Below are positions 24,667 to 33,524 of a stretch of DNA of 64,000 nucleotides, in pieces. Each line of letters begins with the position of its first letter. The first letter of the stretch is position 1. Origin of the DNA: DYFT01 sp041695085. GTDB taxonomy: Bacteria > Bacteroidota > Ignavibacteria > UBA10030. Made by a program: the position numbers and the translations under genes. The notes under the pieces are model-generated. The model saw nothing but the letters and a program-made list of their open reading frames with translations. It was not told the origin of the DNA and ran no database searches. The stretch covers positions 65,006 to 129,005 of the forward strand of contig JBGFRO010000047.1 of NCBI GenBank assembly GCA_041695085.1, in the 5' to 3' direction.

Positions 24667-26565
24667 ATGCCCGATCAATACACCATAAAGCTGCCCGACA
24701 TTGAATTCTGGGAGAACCTCGTCCCGTGCCAGATCGGCTGTCCGATCCACACAGACGCGGGGCGTTATGTCCAGCTGATTGCCGAACAGAAGTACAAGGA
24801 GGCCTACCTGACGGCACGCTCCCCCAATCCATTTGCGAGCGTGTGCGGACGCGTCTGTGCTGCCCCGTGCGAAGATTGGTGCCGCCGCGGCAAGATCGAC
24901 GCGCCGGTGAGCATCCGCGCGCTCAAGCGCTACGTGACGGAGAAGTACGGCGTCGAATCGATTGAGCCGGATACGCAGGACGTGCTGTTGGAGGGGGCGA
25001 GCGACCCTGGCAATAAATGGCTCTGGCACTTGCCGGTACAAAATGAGTCGCGAAAAAACATCGTCAAGAACAAAAAAGTCGCCGTCGTTGGCTCGGGTCC
25101 GGCGGGACTCTCCTGCGCTCACGACCTTGCCCTGATGGGGTATCAAGTGACGGTGTTCGAGGCGACGAATGTCGCGGGCGGAATGTTGCGCCACGGCATT
25201 CCGGAGTATCGACTCTCCCGTTCCCTTATCGACAAGGAAATCGATAAGATCAAATCACTTGGTGCAGAAATCAAGTTCAACACGCCACTCACCGAATCGT
25301 TTGGAATCTCAGACCTCAAGAAGCAAGGATGCGAAGCGGTATTCCTCTCAGTGGGAACCCAGAAAGGGCGCGACCTCAACATCGAAGGCTCAAATCTGGA
25401 CGGAGTGGTGAAGGCAATTGATTACCTCATCAACATCAACAACGGCTATCGGGTAAACCTTGGGAAAAAAGTACTAGTGATTGGTGGCGGCTTTGTGGCG
25501 TTCGATGCAGCTCGAACGGCGTTGCGCGGTGGCCCGGAAGAGCAAGGGAATATTCACGAAGCGGTCGACGTAGCCCGAACAGCACGCCGTGCTGGTGCGG
25601 AAGAGGTGCATATCGCCAGCCTCGAATCGTTCGAAGAGATGCCGGTGTTGCGGACCGCTCAGGGGCATGAGGAGTTTGAAGAGGCAAAGCGTGAAGGCGT
25701 GGTGTTCCATCCGCAACGAGGACCGAGACGATTCATTGGCGAAAACGGAAAGCTCAAGGCAGTCGAGTTCATCGGTGTGAAGAGGACATACGACGAGAAC
25801 GGCCGATTTCATCCCGTTTACGACGAGCAGTTTACCGAGCGGTTTGAGGCAGATTCGGTGATCCTCGCCATTGGGCAGCAGGCGGATCTCTCATTCATCA
25901 AGCCGACAGACGGCATTGAACTCACACCCGCGCGGTTCATTAAGATTGATCCGGAGACATTGGCAACGACGGCACCCGGTATTTTTGCCGGCGGCGATGT
26001 TGCGTTCGGGCCACGCAACATCATCGATGCTGTCGCGAACGGAAAGAAAGCGGCGTTGTCTATTGACGAATTCCTCCGGAAGAAAAAGCCGGAGACGTAC
26101 TACAATCTCTCTATTGAAAAAATCCCGACTCGCAAATTCACGCGGCCTGAAGATTTTGAGCAATATCCTCGTGAAGCTCCTCCTACGATTGACCTTGGCA
26201 GGCGGACAGGCATTTCAGAAGTCGAAGTAGGCTATTCGGAGGAGCAGGCGATTCGGCAAGCCGAGCGCTGTTTATCGTGCCACATCCAAACGATCTACGA
26301 TGCCGAAAAGTGTGTGATGTGCAACCGCTGCGTCGATGTCTGCCCGGAGTACTGTCTCAAGCTCGTCCCGCTAGATCAGTTAGATATTGATGAGTCGACC
26401 AAGGCGAAGCTGATTGGACAATACAACCTTGATCCCTTCCAACCCGCGACGGCTATGCTGAAGGACGATGAGACCTGTATCCGCTGCGGCTTGTGCGCAG
26501 TTCGATGTCCGACCGACGCAATGACGATGGAGGTCTTTTACTATGAGCAGAAGGAAGCGGTGTGA
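24667..26565 (+). CDS. NAD(P)/FAD Fe-S oxidoreductase (GltD-like) of the Rieske/cytochrome b module
   Basis: Start chosen at the ATG at 24667; a TTG at 24640 is possible. The 632-residue protein has an N-terminal cysteine domain (CQIGCPIHT, CGRVCAAPCEDWCRRG), FAD-binding VAVVGSGPAGLSCAH (about 140), NAD(P)-binding VLVIGGGFVAFDAA, the second FAD motif GIFAGGDVAFG, and a C-terminal 2x[4Fe-4S] domain (CVMCNRCVDVCPE and CIRCGLCAVRCPT). This is the glutamate synthase small-subunit family, but no GltB is near. Similar proteins accompany Rieske/cytochrome b complexes in anammox bacteria. Here it stands directly before Rieske, cytochrome b and cytochrome c genes and nosZ, so it may connect NAD(P)H or ferredoxin to the quinone pool. 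CLSCH is part of the GltD cysteine domain, not a heme site. Confidence 0.85.
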   Translation: MPDQYTIKLPDIEFWENLVPCQIGCPIHTDAGRYVQLIAEQKYKEAYLTARSPNPFASVCGRVCAAPCEDWCRRGKIDAPVSIRALKRYVTEKYGVESIEPDTQDVLLEGASDPGNKWLWHLPVQNESRKNIVKNKKVAVVGSGPAGLSCAHDLALMGYQVTVFEATNVAGGMLRHGIPEYRLSRSLIDKEIDKIKSLGAEIKFNTPLTESFGISDLKKQGCEAVFLSVGTQKGRDLNIEGSNLDGVVKAIDYLININNGYRVNLGKKVLVIGGGFVAFDAARTALRGGPEEQGNIHEAVDVARTARRAGAEEVHIASLESFEEMPVLRTAQGHEEFEEAKREGVVFHPQRGPRRFIGENGKLKAVEFIGVKRTYDENGRFHPVYDEQFTERFEADSVILAIGQQADLSFIKPTDGIELTPARFIKIDPETLATTAPGIFAGGDVAFGPRNIIDAVANGKKAALSIDEFLRKKKPETYYNLSIEKIPTRKFTRPEDFEQYPREAPPTIDLGRRTGISEVEVGYSEEQAIRQAERCLSCHIQTIYDAEKCVMCNRCVDVCPEYCLKLVPLDQLDIDESTKAKLIGQYNLDPFQPATAMLKDDETCIRCGLCAVRCPTDAMTMEVFYYEQKEAV

Positions 26566-26571
26566 AGAGTG

Positions 26572-26615
26572 AGATGGCAGTTAGCAGTCTGGAGTAGGCA
26601 GAAAGCAGTAGACAG
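26572..26615 (+). repeat. A/G-rich short-repeat stretch before the Rieske gene
   Basis: Contains AGATGGCAG-TT-AGCAG, which recurs as AGATGGCAG-AG-AGCAG at 28654 and, in shorter form, inside the coding region near 22540. Repeated GCAG units follow (GGCAGAAAGCAG). It occupies nearly the whole gap between the oxidoreductase and the Rieske gene. Confidence 0.6.
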
Positions 26616-26632
26616 AAAACGCATAAGGAAAG

Positions 26633-27190
26633 ATGATCATGCAGCTTTTCAAACGAAACGGATCAAAGCAAGAGCAACTCGAAGGAAAACCAGAGGTGCA
26701 GGCCAGACGATCCTTTTTGGAGGAGATTGGACTTGGAGGAATTCTCGTTGGCATTGCGGGTGTCGCGTTTCAGTCGTTCCGCTCGCTTATACCGAACGTC
26801 CTGTATGAGCCGCCAAAGCGATTCAAGATCGGTCAGCCCGCAAGTTTGGCTGACGGCGTAACCTTTCTTGAAGAGAAGCGCCTGTACGTCTTCAAAGAGG
26901 GTAAGTCGTTCTATGCCATTTCGGGTGTATGCACGCATCTCGGCTGTACCGTGAAGTACACAAAGCTCAATCAGCCGAAACAGATCGAGTCAAACGAAGG
27001 AAAGAAGACGGTCAACTTCGAGTTTCACTGTCCGTGCCACGGCTCGAAGTTCTACGCGGATGGGGCAAACTACTCCGGCCCGGCTCCACGACCGCTACAC
27101 TGGTACAAGCTCGATGTTTCGCCCGATGACGGGCAGCTGATGGTCGACCTCAGTGAAGAAGTAGAACAGAATTTCAGACTGACAGTATAG
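26633..27190 (+). CDS. Rieske [2Fe-2S] protein
   Basis: The 185-residue protein binds a [2Fe-2S] cluster through CTHLGCTVKY and CPCHGSKF (about residues 101-106 and 130-135). A membrane anchor with a twin-arginine-like signal (RRSFLEEIGLGGILVGIAG) lies at about 23-45, as usual for Tat-inserted Rieske subunits. An ATG six bases further on (26639) has better spacing from AAGG. It would oxidise quinol at the outer face of the membrane together with the cytochrome b that follows. Confidence 0.94.
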   Translation: MIMQLFKRNGSKQEQLEGKPEVQARRSFLEEIGLGGILVGIAGVAFQSFRSLIPNVLYEPPKRFKIGQPASLADGVTFLEEKRLYVFKEGKSFYAISGVCTHLGCTVKYTKLNQPKQIESNEGKKTVNFEFHCPCHGSKFYADGANYSGPAPRPLHWYKLDVSPDDGQLMVDLSEEVEQNFRLTV

Positions 27191-27318
27191 CAAACAGAAT
27201 GAATGGATTGATGGACACATGGATGAATGAGATGGAGAACCGAGAGAGAAACATCGATCCAGCACTCCAATAATGCCATAGTTCATCTTCAAATCTGCAA
27301 TGTGAGATGGGAAAGCTA

Positions 27319-28644
27319 ATGAACGTTTTAGAATCCACACGAAAAGTCTACGATAAACTCATCTGGACGTGGAAGCCCGGCAGTGAGAAAGAGTCGGGTG
27401 ATGCGATCGTCAAGAATCTGCTCCTGCACTGGTTCCCGAATAAAGTTACCAAGGGAAGCCTCTCGTGGAACTACTCGTTCTACCTCGGCACCATCTCCTT
27501 CGTGCTCTTTATGATTCTTGTCGGAACGGGTCTCGTGTTGATGTTTCTCTATGTGCCGTCGGTTGAGCGGGCCTATTCGTCGGTGAAGGATATCGAGTAC
27601 GTCGTTTCGTTTGGTTGGCTCCTGCGCGCGATGCATCGCATCGCCGCGCACCTGATGGTCGCCGTGGTTTGTTTGCACATGATTCGAGTGTTTCTGACCG
27701 GCGCGTACAAAAACGGCGGGGCGGTTGGAGCCAATCGCCCTCTGAACTGGATCATCGGCCTTGCACTTCTCGTTGTGACGCTTCTTCTGTCGTTCACAGG
27801 CTATCTCCTCCCGTGGGATCAGCTCGCATATTGGGCCATCACGGTCGGCACGAACATTGCCAGCTCTGCGCCGTTGGTGGGCGAGCCGATCCGCAACTTC
27901 CTGCTCGGCGGCACGACGATCGATCAAAACGCGCTCATTCGATTTTACGTTCTGCACGTCTTCTTCCTCCCGCTCGTTGCTCTGTTTCTTTTCTCCTGGC
28001 ATATGTGGCGTGTGCGGAAGGATGGTGGGTTGGCGGTTGTCGATCGCGAAGCACTTCAGCAAAAACCCGAAGTCGTCGCTCCAGTCAAATCTAAAACCTA
28101 TTCGCTCCTTGGTATCACGAATGGCACCACCGTCCACGTTCAGAACAAGATGATCGATGAGGAAAGGAACTCCGTTCCCTCTACTCCCCATCTTATTCGA
28201 CGAATTTGGCTCGTTACCGTGGTCACGTTTGTTGTGGTCGTTGCGCTGTCGTTCGTGTTCCGTGCGCCACTTGAGGCTCCGGCCAATCCTTCCGTGACGC
28301 CGAATCCTGCCAAGGCGCCGTGGTACTTTCTGTGGCTGCAGGAAATCGTTACGATCACCACTGTTCAAATCGGCTCGTTTACCGTCAACGGCGCTCTCAT
28401 TGGCGGTATTCTGCTACCGGGATTGTTGATGGCCCTTGCGATCTGGTGGCCGTATCGTGACCGTTCGGGCATCGAGAGCGTCGGAGTTTGGTTTGCGCCG
28501 GAACGCAAGCGACAGAATTGGGTTTTCATCGGAATTTGTCTGCTGATCATTCTCTTTACGATTATCGGCACGTTCTTGCGCGGGCCGTACTGGAATTTCT
28601 ACTGGCCTTGGGAAAGCTGGCCGACGATGCCAGTGAAGTTCTAA
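27319..28644 (+). CDS. Cytochrome b (b/c1-type, fused b6 and subunit IV parts)
   Basis: The 441-residue membrane protein has the four heme-ligand histidines in MHRIAAHLM, CLHMIRVF, FYVLHVFFLPL and SWHMWRVRKDGG, and a quinol-site loop reading KAPWYFLWLQE in place of PEWY, as in menaquinol-type complexes. The C-terminal part supplies the subunit IV helices. A start at the ATG at 27307 is equally possible. With the Rieske protein and the pentaheme cytochrome it forms a bc-type complex that could pass electrons from menaquinol toward NosZ. The 130-base gap before it holds simple repeats of ATGGATGA type and no gene. Confidence 0.94.
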   Translation: MNVLESTRKVYDKLIWTWKPGSEKESGDAIVKNLLLHWFPNKVTKGSLSWNYSFYLGTISFVLFMILVGTGLVLMFLYVPSVERAYSSVKDIEYVVSFGWLLRAMHRIAAHLMVAVVCLHMIRVFLTGAYKNGGAVGANRPLNWIIGLALLVVTLLLSFTGYLLPWDQLAYWAITVGTNIASSAPLVGEPIRNFLLGGTTIDQNALIRFYVLHVFFLPLVALFLFSWHMWRVRKDGGLAVVDREALQQKPEVVAPVKSKTYSLLGITNGTTVHVQNKMIDEERNSVPSTPHLIRRIWLVTVVTFVVVVALSFVFRAPLEAPANPSVTPNPAKAPWYFLWLQEIVTITTVQIGSFTVNGALIGGILLPGLLMALAIWWPYRDRSGIESVGVWFAPERKRQNWVFIGICLLIILFTIIGTFLRGPYWNFYWPWESWPTMPVKF

Positions 28645-28653
28645 AGATTCACC

Positions 28654-28727
28654 AGATGGCAGAGAGCAGATGACAGCAAGTAGCCTCAAAACTTGCCTGC
28701 AATCTGCTATCTGTAATCTGCAATCTG
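28654..28727 (+). repeat. Imperfect inverted repeat between cytochrome b and cytochrome c genes
   Basis: AGATGGCAGAGAGCAGATGA (28654-28673) opens the left arm; the right arm (28691-28727) is its approximate inverse complement, CTTGCCTGCAATCTGC then TATCTGTAATCTGCAATCT. The arms close with GCAAG/CTTGC around an 11-base loop. The transcript could form a long imperfect hairpin. The sequence is related to the repeat stretches at 26572 and in the coding region near 22540. Confidence 0.65.
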
Positions 28728-28760
28728 AAAAGGTAAACATCGCACCATTGGAAGCTTAAG

Positions 28761-29975
28761 ATGAACCACAAGACTATTAAGGAGAAGCTCGCGTTCGTGA
28801 AGAAGGATCAACTTTTCCTGAGTGTCAGCGGCATTCTGTTTCTGCTCGTGACGGCGTTTGGGTTTTACGATTACTACACGCCGGAATGGCAAAGTTACCA
28901 GTGGGAGTTTCGTGATCTCGTCGAGGAAAAATTTGGGCCTGAGCGGGCGGCGTCGGTTCCAGCGGGACTTCAGCAGACGTTTGTGAAAGAGCTCAACGTC
29001 ATAGATCGATGCATTACCTGTCACCAAGGTGTTGAATGGAAGGGACTGGAGAACGCCCCGCACCCATTCCGCACGCATCCGAAAGAGATTTTAGAAAAGC
29101 ATCCGATCTCCAAATACGGCTGCACGACGTGTCATGGCGGTCAGGGTTATGCGACGGAGATGCAAGCGGCGCACGGCTTCGTCGAGCACTGGGAGGAACC
29201 GTTGCTCGGTCGGGAGTTGGGCGAGTTTTACGTGATGAGCGACAAGAAAGCGTTGATGCAGATGAACTGCAATACCTGTCACCGCTATGACAAGCAGACG
29301 AAGGGAGCCGACTATATCAACCGGGCAAAGCAATTGGTGACGGAGAAAGGTTGCCGTGCGTGCCACGTGATCAACGGACGGGGTGGGACAGTGGGTCCAG
29401 ATCTTACGTTCGAGGGAGAGAAATCGCCGGAGCAATTCAACTACGAGCGGTTTAAGGGCTTCAAATCGGAGTTCTCCTGGCAAGTGGCGCATCTCAAGAA
29501 TCCAAAAGAGCTGGTGCCGGAATCGGTGATGCCCAATTTCAACTTCTCCAGCGCCGATGCCCAGGCTCTGGCGATGCTCGTGATGAGCTGGAAGAAGGCG
29601 AATATCCCCATCGACTACATCCCCGGCCATAACTTCCGGGACATTCCCACTCCGGAGGAAAAAGAGAAGGAAGAGCGAATGCTGAAAGGCCCGGGCGCCT
29701 TTTTCGTGAAGAAAAACTGCTTCGTCTGCCACTCGATCTCAACGTTAGGCATCGAGGCAGCTGCGCAGATCGGGCCGGATCTAGCACTGGCTGTTGAAGA
29801 TGTACAATCACGGTTCGGTCGCACGCTGGATGACTTTCTTGCACGTCCGACCGGCACGATGGAAGTCGTGCTCTCGACGATGATTACGCTGACGGAGGAG
29901 GAACGCAAAGAGGCGATCGAGAAGCTGCGTTATGCGTACGAATTGAAACAGAAAGAACTGAAGGCGAAGAAGTAA
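28761..29975 (+). CDS. Pentaheme membrane-bound cytochrome c of the Rieske/b complex
   Basis: The 404-residue protein has one N-terminal membrane helix (about 18-36) and five heme motifs: CITCH, CTTCH, CNTCH, CRACH and CFVCH. The last two sit in class I cytochrome domains of about 100 residues each (GGTVGPDLT and IGPDLALAV with downstream axial Met candidates). Gene order directly after cytochrome b makes it the cytochrome c subunit of the bc complex, replacing c1. It is 70 bases before nosZ, so electron delivery to NosZ is likely. Confidence 0.9.
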   Translation: MNHKTIKEKLAFVKKDQLFLSVSGILFLLVTAFGFYDYYTPEWQSYQWEFRDLVEEKFGPERAASVPAGLQQTFVKELNVIDRCITCHQGVEWKGLENAPHPFRTHPKEILEKHPISKYGCTTCHGGQGYATEMQAAHGFVEHWEEPLLGRELGEFYVMSDKKALMQMNCNTCHRYDKQTKGADYINRAKQLVTEKGCRACHVINGRGGTVGPDLTFEGEKSPEQFNYERFKGFKSEFSWQVAHLKNPKELVPESVMPNFNFSSADAQALAMLVMSWKKANIPIDYIPGHNFRDIPTPEEKEKEERMLKGPGAFFVKKNCFVCHSISTLGIEAAAQIGPDLALAVEDVQSRFGRTLDDFLARPTGTMEVVLSTMITLTEEERKEAIEKLRYAYELKQKELKAKK

Positions 29976-30044
29976 AGAATCCATTCTCAACAAACCGAGA
30001 AGTTTTCCTCGGAATCGCAAATCAAAACAAGAAGGAGCACCACT

Positions 30045-31889
30045 ATGAAGAAACAACTTATGCTGCTCGGTCTCGCCATCGTCCTGACAGCGGTGTTTTC
30101 TGTGCTGATGGTGGGCTGCGGTGAACCCGAGAGGGGGCGCGCCCGATCCGATGTACAGGAAGCAGCGCTGAAGACATACGTGCAGCCGGGCGATTTGGAC
30201 GAGTACTACATTTTCAAGTCGGGCGGTCACTCGGGTCAGGTCTACGTCTATGGCGTTCCCTCGATGCGCCACATTTCGACGATCCCCGTTTTCACGCCGT
30301 ATCCCGCGACCGGGTATGGATTCGATAAAGAATCGAAAGAGATGTTAGGCGGATTTACCTGGGGCGATGCACACCATCCTTCCATCAGCGAAACCAACGG
30401 CGATTACGATGGGCGCTGGCTGTTCATCTCCGACAACGCGAACAACCGGATGGCGCGCATCGACCTGCGCGACTTTAAGACGAAACAGATTTTGGGTCCC
30501 ATTCCCAACGTCTCCGGCAATCACTGTTCGGCATTTGTGACCGAGAATACGGAATACGTCCTTGCCGGTTCGCGCTTCTCGATTCCTCTGCCCAAAGGAA
30601 CTGTTGAGAAGATCGAAGACTACGCCACGAAGTTCAAGGGTGTTGTTGCAGGCATCGCTGTCGATCCCAAGACAGGCCATATGTCCCTTGGCTGGCAGGT
30701 GTTGATGCCGCCGTTCAACTACGACCTCGGCGACGCAGGCAAGGGTCCAAGCGCCGAATGGGGATTCTGGACCTGCTATAATGCAGAGCGCGCGATCGGG
30801 AAGCTGGAAGTCACCGCCTCACAAAAGGACCGCGATTACGTTGCGGCAGTCAACTGGAAGAATGCAGAGAAAGCCATTAGGGACGGCAAGTTCAAAATGA
30901 TCGGTGGTGTCAAAGTCATCGACCCGAAAGACGTCGAAGGCGTCGTGTATCTGTTGCCGGCGGGAAAATCCCCACACGGAGTCGATGTCAGCCCAGACGG
31001 CAAATACATCGTTGCGAGTGGCAAACTGGCCAGCATTACCACGGTCTTCAACATTGAGAAGATGCTCACAGCGATTCAGAAAAGAGACTTCACGGGGAAC
31101 GAAGATGGCATTCCCGTTCTGAACTACGACAACGTCAAGGACGCGGAAGTCAACGTCGGCCTCGGCCCGCTGCACACGCAGTTTGACGACAAAGGCAATG
31201 CGTATACATCCCTGTTTGTTGAAAGCGCGGTGGCGAAGTGGAAGTTGGGAACGTGGGAAGTTGTCGATAAGATTCCCGTTTCCTACAACATCGGCCACCT
31301 CACTGCAGCGGAGGGGGATACCAAGAGCCCCGACGGCAATTATTTGGTCGCGCTCAACAAGCTGTCGCACGGCCGCCATCTGAGCGTCGGTCCGTCGCAG
31401 CCGGAAGCGTCCCAGTTGATCGACATCAGCGGTGAAAAGATGTCGCTGCTCTATGATGCCTTCACCGAGCCGGAGCCGCACTATGCACAGATGATCAAAG
31501 CAGACAAATTGAAACCGATCGAGGTGTATCCTAAGGAGGAAAACAAACATCCAAAAGCGATCTGGGATATTAAAGACGCCAAGATCGTGCGAAACGGCCG
31601 GAATGTGGAGGTCTCCATGGTCGCCGTTCGTTCCAGCTTCGACCCGTGGAAGATCGAAGTCAATAAAGGCGACAAAGTGACTATCTACATGACGAACATC
31701 GAACAAACGACCGACGAACTGCACGGCTTTGGGTTGAACGAATACAACATCAACGTCGTCGCCGATCCGGGTGAGACGAAAGTGATCGAGTTTACGGCGG
31801 ACAAGGCGGGCGTCTTCCCGTTCTACTGCACGAACTTCTGCTCGGCGCTCCATCAAGAGATGCAAGGATACTTGTTGGTGAAACCGTAA
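30045..31889 (+). CDS. nosZ: Nitrous oxide reductase, Sec-exported (clade II type)
   Basis: Reduces N2O to N2 in the periplasm with the CuZ and CuA centres. The 614-residue protein has a Sec leader ending in a lipobox-like LMVGC and no twin-arginine motif, which marks the clade II enzymes. CuZ ligands are visible in DAHHPSISETNGDYDG and in SGNHCSAFV and HGVDVSPDGKY-type loops of the seven-bladed propeller. The C-terminal cupredoxin carries CuA as CTNFCSALHQEM near residue 594. It is followed by nosB and, later, nosDFLY, the order usual for this clade. GAAGGAG precedes the ATG. Confidence 0.97.
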   Translation: MKKQLMLLGLAIVLTAVFSVLMVGCGEPERGRARSDVQEAALKTYVQPGDLDEYYIFKSGGHSGQVYVYGVPSMRHISTIPVFTPYPATGYGFDKESKEMLGGFTWGDAHHPSISETNGDYDGRWLFISDNANNRMARIDLRDFKTKQILGPIPNVSGNHCSAFVTENTEYVLAGSRFSIPLPKGTVEKIEDYATKFKGVVAGIAVDPKTGHMSLGWQVLMPPFNYDLGDAGKGPSAEWGFWTCYNAERAIGKLEVTASQKDRDYVAAVNWKNAEKAIRDGKFKMIGGVKVIDPKDVEGVVYLLPAGKSPHGVDVSPDGKYIVASGKLASITTVFNIEKMLTAIQKRDFTGNEDGIPVLNYDNVKDAEVNVGLGPLHTQFDDKGNAYTSLFVESAVAKWKLGTWEVVDKIPVSYNIGHLTAAEGDTKSPDGNYLVALNKLSHGRHLSVGPSQPEASQLIDISGEKMSLLYDAFTEPEPHYAQMIKADKLKPIEVYPKEENKHPKAIWDIKDAKIVRNGRNVEVSMVAVRSSFDPWKIEVNKGDKVTIYMTNIEQTTDELHGFGLNEYNINVVADPGETKVIEFTADKAGVFPFYCTNFCSALHQEMQGYLLVKP

Positions 31890-31914
31890 CACTTTCCCAT
31901 CCCGTTATCCTTTT

Positions 31915-32038
31915 GTGAGGTTGTGCAAAATGTAGGGCGAGAAGCCTTTTCGCCCACGTTGGTGTTGAGAAAACAATCTGAATTCCTCAAGTCTCGAACT
32001 CGCACATCACGTCGATTGAACTTTTTGCACAACCTCGC
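31915..32038 (+). mobile_element. MITE-like repeat element, copy 1 (after nosZ)
   Basis: Terminal arms GAGGTTGTGCAAAA and TTTTGCACAACCTC (31917-31930 with 32023-32036) pair perfectly, and GT/GC can extend the stem. Inside, a second hairpin (31931-31959) starts ATGTAGGGCGAGAAG. The same layout and about 70% of the interior recur at 42861-42979. No open frame and no clear target-site duplication. It ends 32 bases before the start codon of nosB. Confidence 0.75.
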
Positions 32039-32070
32039 AAGGGGTGGGGGTGACACGAAGAAGAGGATCT

Positions 32071-32712
32071 ATGCAACGGATGATTCAGAAAGCCAATTCT
32101 TTTTTTGATACGCCGATCGACCTTCGTAGCCGTGTGCTGATTCTTGTCGCCGCGTTGATGTTGATCCCGACCTACTTCTTTCCACTCTGGAACATGACGC
32201 TCTACTCCAACCAGTTCCCGGAAGGGTTGGTGTTGAACATCTATTCCTACAAACTGGAGGGCGGAAAATCTCCGTACCGCGACGACCTGAAAGAAATCAA
32301 CACCCTCAACCGCTACATCGGCATGAAACCATTGGTGGAAGATGACTTTACGGAGTTTAAGTGGATTCCGTTCGTTATCGGCGGCGTCATCTTACTCGCG
32401 CTGCGCGTGGTGGTGCTCGGGAAGATGTCGAAGCTTGTCGACCTCTTCGTGCTCTTTACTTACTTCGGACTTTTTTCGCTCTGGAGTTTCTACCGCAAGC
32501 TCTATTTGTACGGTCACGATCTGGATCCGACTGCTGCGGTGAAGGTTCCCCCCTTCACACCGCCGATGTTCGGCCATCGGACGATGGCAAATTTTGAGGT
32601 CTACAGCTATCCCGACATCGGCTCATATTTCATGGCCATCGTACCGCTCTTTTTCATTGCGGCAATGTGGTTGTCGCGAAAGGCGTGGCTCAAAGAACGC
32701 AATGCAAAATGA
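32071..32712 (+). CDS. nosB: NosB-like integral membrane protein
   Basis: The 213-residue protein starts at the ATG at 32071 after AGAGG. It has four or five helices (about 19-37, 100-120, 128-146, 188-206) and a periplasmic loop between the first two. Small membrane proteins of this kind follow nosZ in clade II clusters and are called NosB; they are required for N2O reduction in some species, with the mechanism unclear. Assignment rests mainly on position and topology. Confidence 0.7.
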   Translation: MQRMIQKANSFFDTPIDLRSRVLILVAALMLIPTYFFPLWNMTLYSNQFPEGLVLNIYSYKLEGGKSPYRDDLKEINTLNRYIGMKPLVEDDFTEFKWIPFVIGGVILLALRVVVLGKMSKLVDLFVLFTYFGLFSLWSFYRKLYLYGHDLDPTAAVKVPPFTPPMFGHRTMANFEVYSYPDIGSYFMAIVPLFFIAAMWLSRKAWLKERNAK

Positions 32713-33524
32713 CCATGCGCCTCCCCCAACCCATCGTGACACGTGAACACGGCTCCTGGGCAGTACTGTTCGTTCCCATAGCCATCGCTGTGGTCATCGC
32801 CGACGGCATAACGTGGGATATTGCCCTCGTCATCATAGCAGCACTCTCTGCGTTTATGACGTATGTGCCTGCTCAGATGATCCTCCGTGATCGGTTTAGA
32901 ACGAAGCTCGATTCGTCGAAGCTGCGGGCGGCAACGTTCTGGCTTATCGTGTATGCTCTTGTCGGATCAACAGCCGTTGTGCCACTTGCGGCAAAAGGGT
33001 ATTGGAAGCTCCTTCCTCTCGGAATGTTCGCGGTCATCTGCTTTGCCTTGAATTTCGTTCTCACCCGTGTCCGGTCGAAAACGGTCCTGAGCGATCTGGT
33101 CGCCGTTGCCGGCCTCACCACGGGCGCCCCAGCCGTCTTGTATGTCGCGACCGGAGAGTTTTCCGGAACGACGTTCTTTGTCTGGGTTCTCAACGTGCTC
33201 TTTTTCGGAAGCAGCGTCGTGTATGTGCACATGAAAATCGCCGCTACCGGCTTCAAAGGCGCCTCCCTGTCGTTGAAGCAACGACTGTCGCTGGGCATTC
33301 TAAATGTTGTCTATCATCTTGTTGTGCTCGGAATCGTGCTGTTGCTTGTGGTGTTTGAGTGCTCGCCAACTCTCTTGGCTATGGCATTCGTTCCGATGAC
33401 AGTTCACGCTCTCTACGGGACGCTCAAACTTTCAGCCCGCGTGCAATTCAAACGATTGGGCATGCTTCTTCTTGGTCACGCCATTCTCTTCGCGATTGTC
33501 GTCAGTACGGCATCCTTGTCATGA
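32709..33524 (+). CDS. YwiC-like membrane protein
   Basis: The 271-residue protein starts at an ATG that overlaps the nosB stop. Its N-terminus RLPQPIVTREHGSWAVLFVP is the signature of the YwiC-like family, followed by eight or nine membrane helices. In Bacillus the family member is encoded beside narK and fnr, and others lie in nitrate or nos loci, but no function is known. Its stop overlaps the nosD start (ATGA), so it is an integral part of this nos operon. Confidence 0.8.
   Translation: MTMRLPQPIVTREHGSWAVLFVPIAIAVVIADGITWDIALVIIAALSAFMTYVPAQMILRDRFRTKLDSSKLRAATFWLIVYALVGSTAVVPLAAKGYWKLLPLGMFAVICFALNFVLTRVRSKTVLSDLVAVAGLTTGAPAVLYVATGEFSGTTFFVWVLNVLFFGSSVVYVHMKIAATGFKGASLSLKQRLSLGILNVVYHLVVLGIVLLLVVFECSPTLLAMAFVPMTVHALYGTLKLSARVQFKRLGMLLLGHAILFAIVVSTASLS

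Noticed and set aside
26277..26291. CLSCH in the GltD-like protein as a heme c site
   Set aside because: It falls in the conserved cysteine domain of the GltD family, in a cytoplasmic protein without a signal peptide.
27328..28368. 346-codon frame on the minus strand
   Set aside because: It lies fully opposite cytochrome b, whose heme ligands and length are certain; the product is low-complexity and charged.
29995..30012. CCGAG-N8-CTCGG dyad before nosZ as an operator
   Set aside because: Only five base pairs, no second copy, and it does not fit the Rrf2 motif.
30819..31892. 357-codon frame on the minus strand
   Set aside because: Opposite nosZ; no recognisable domain, explained by codon bias.
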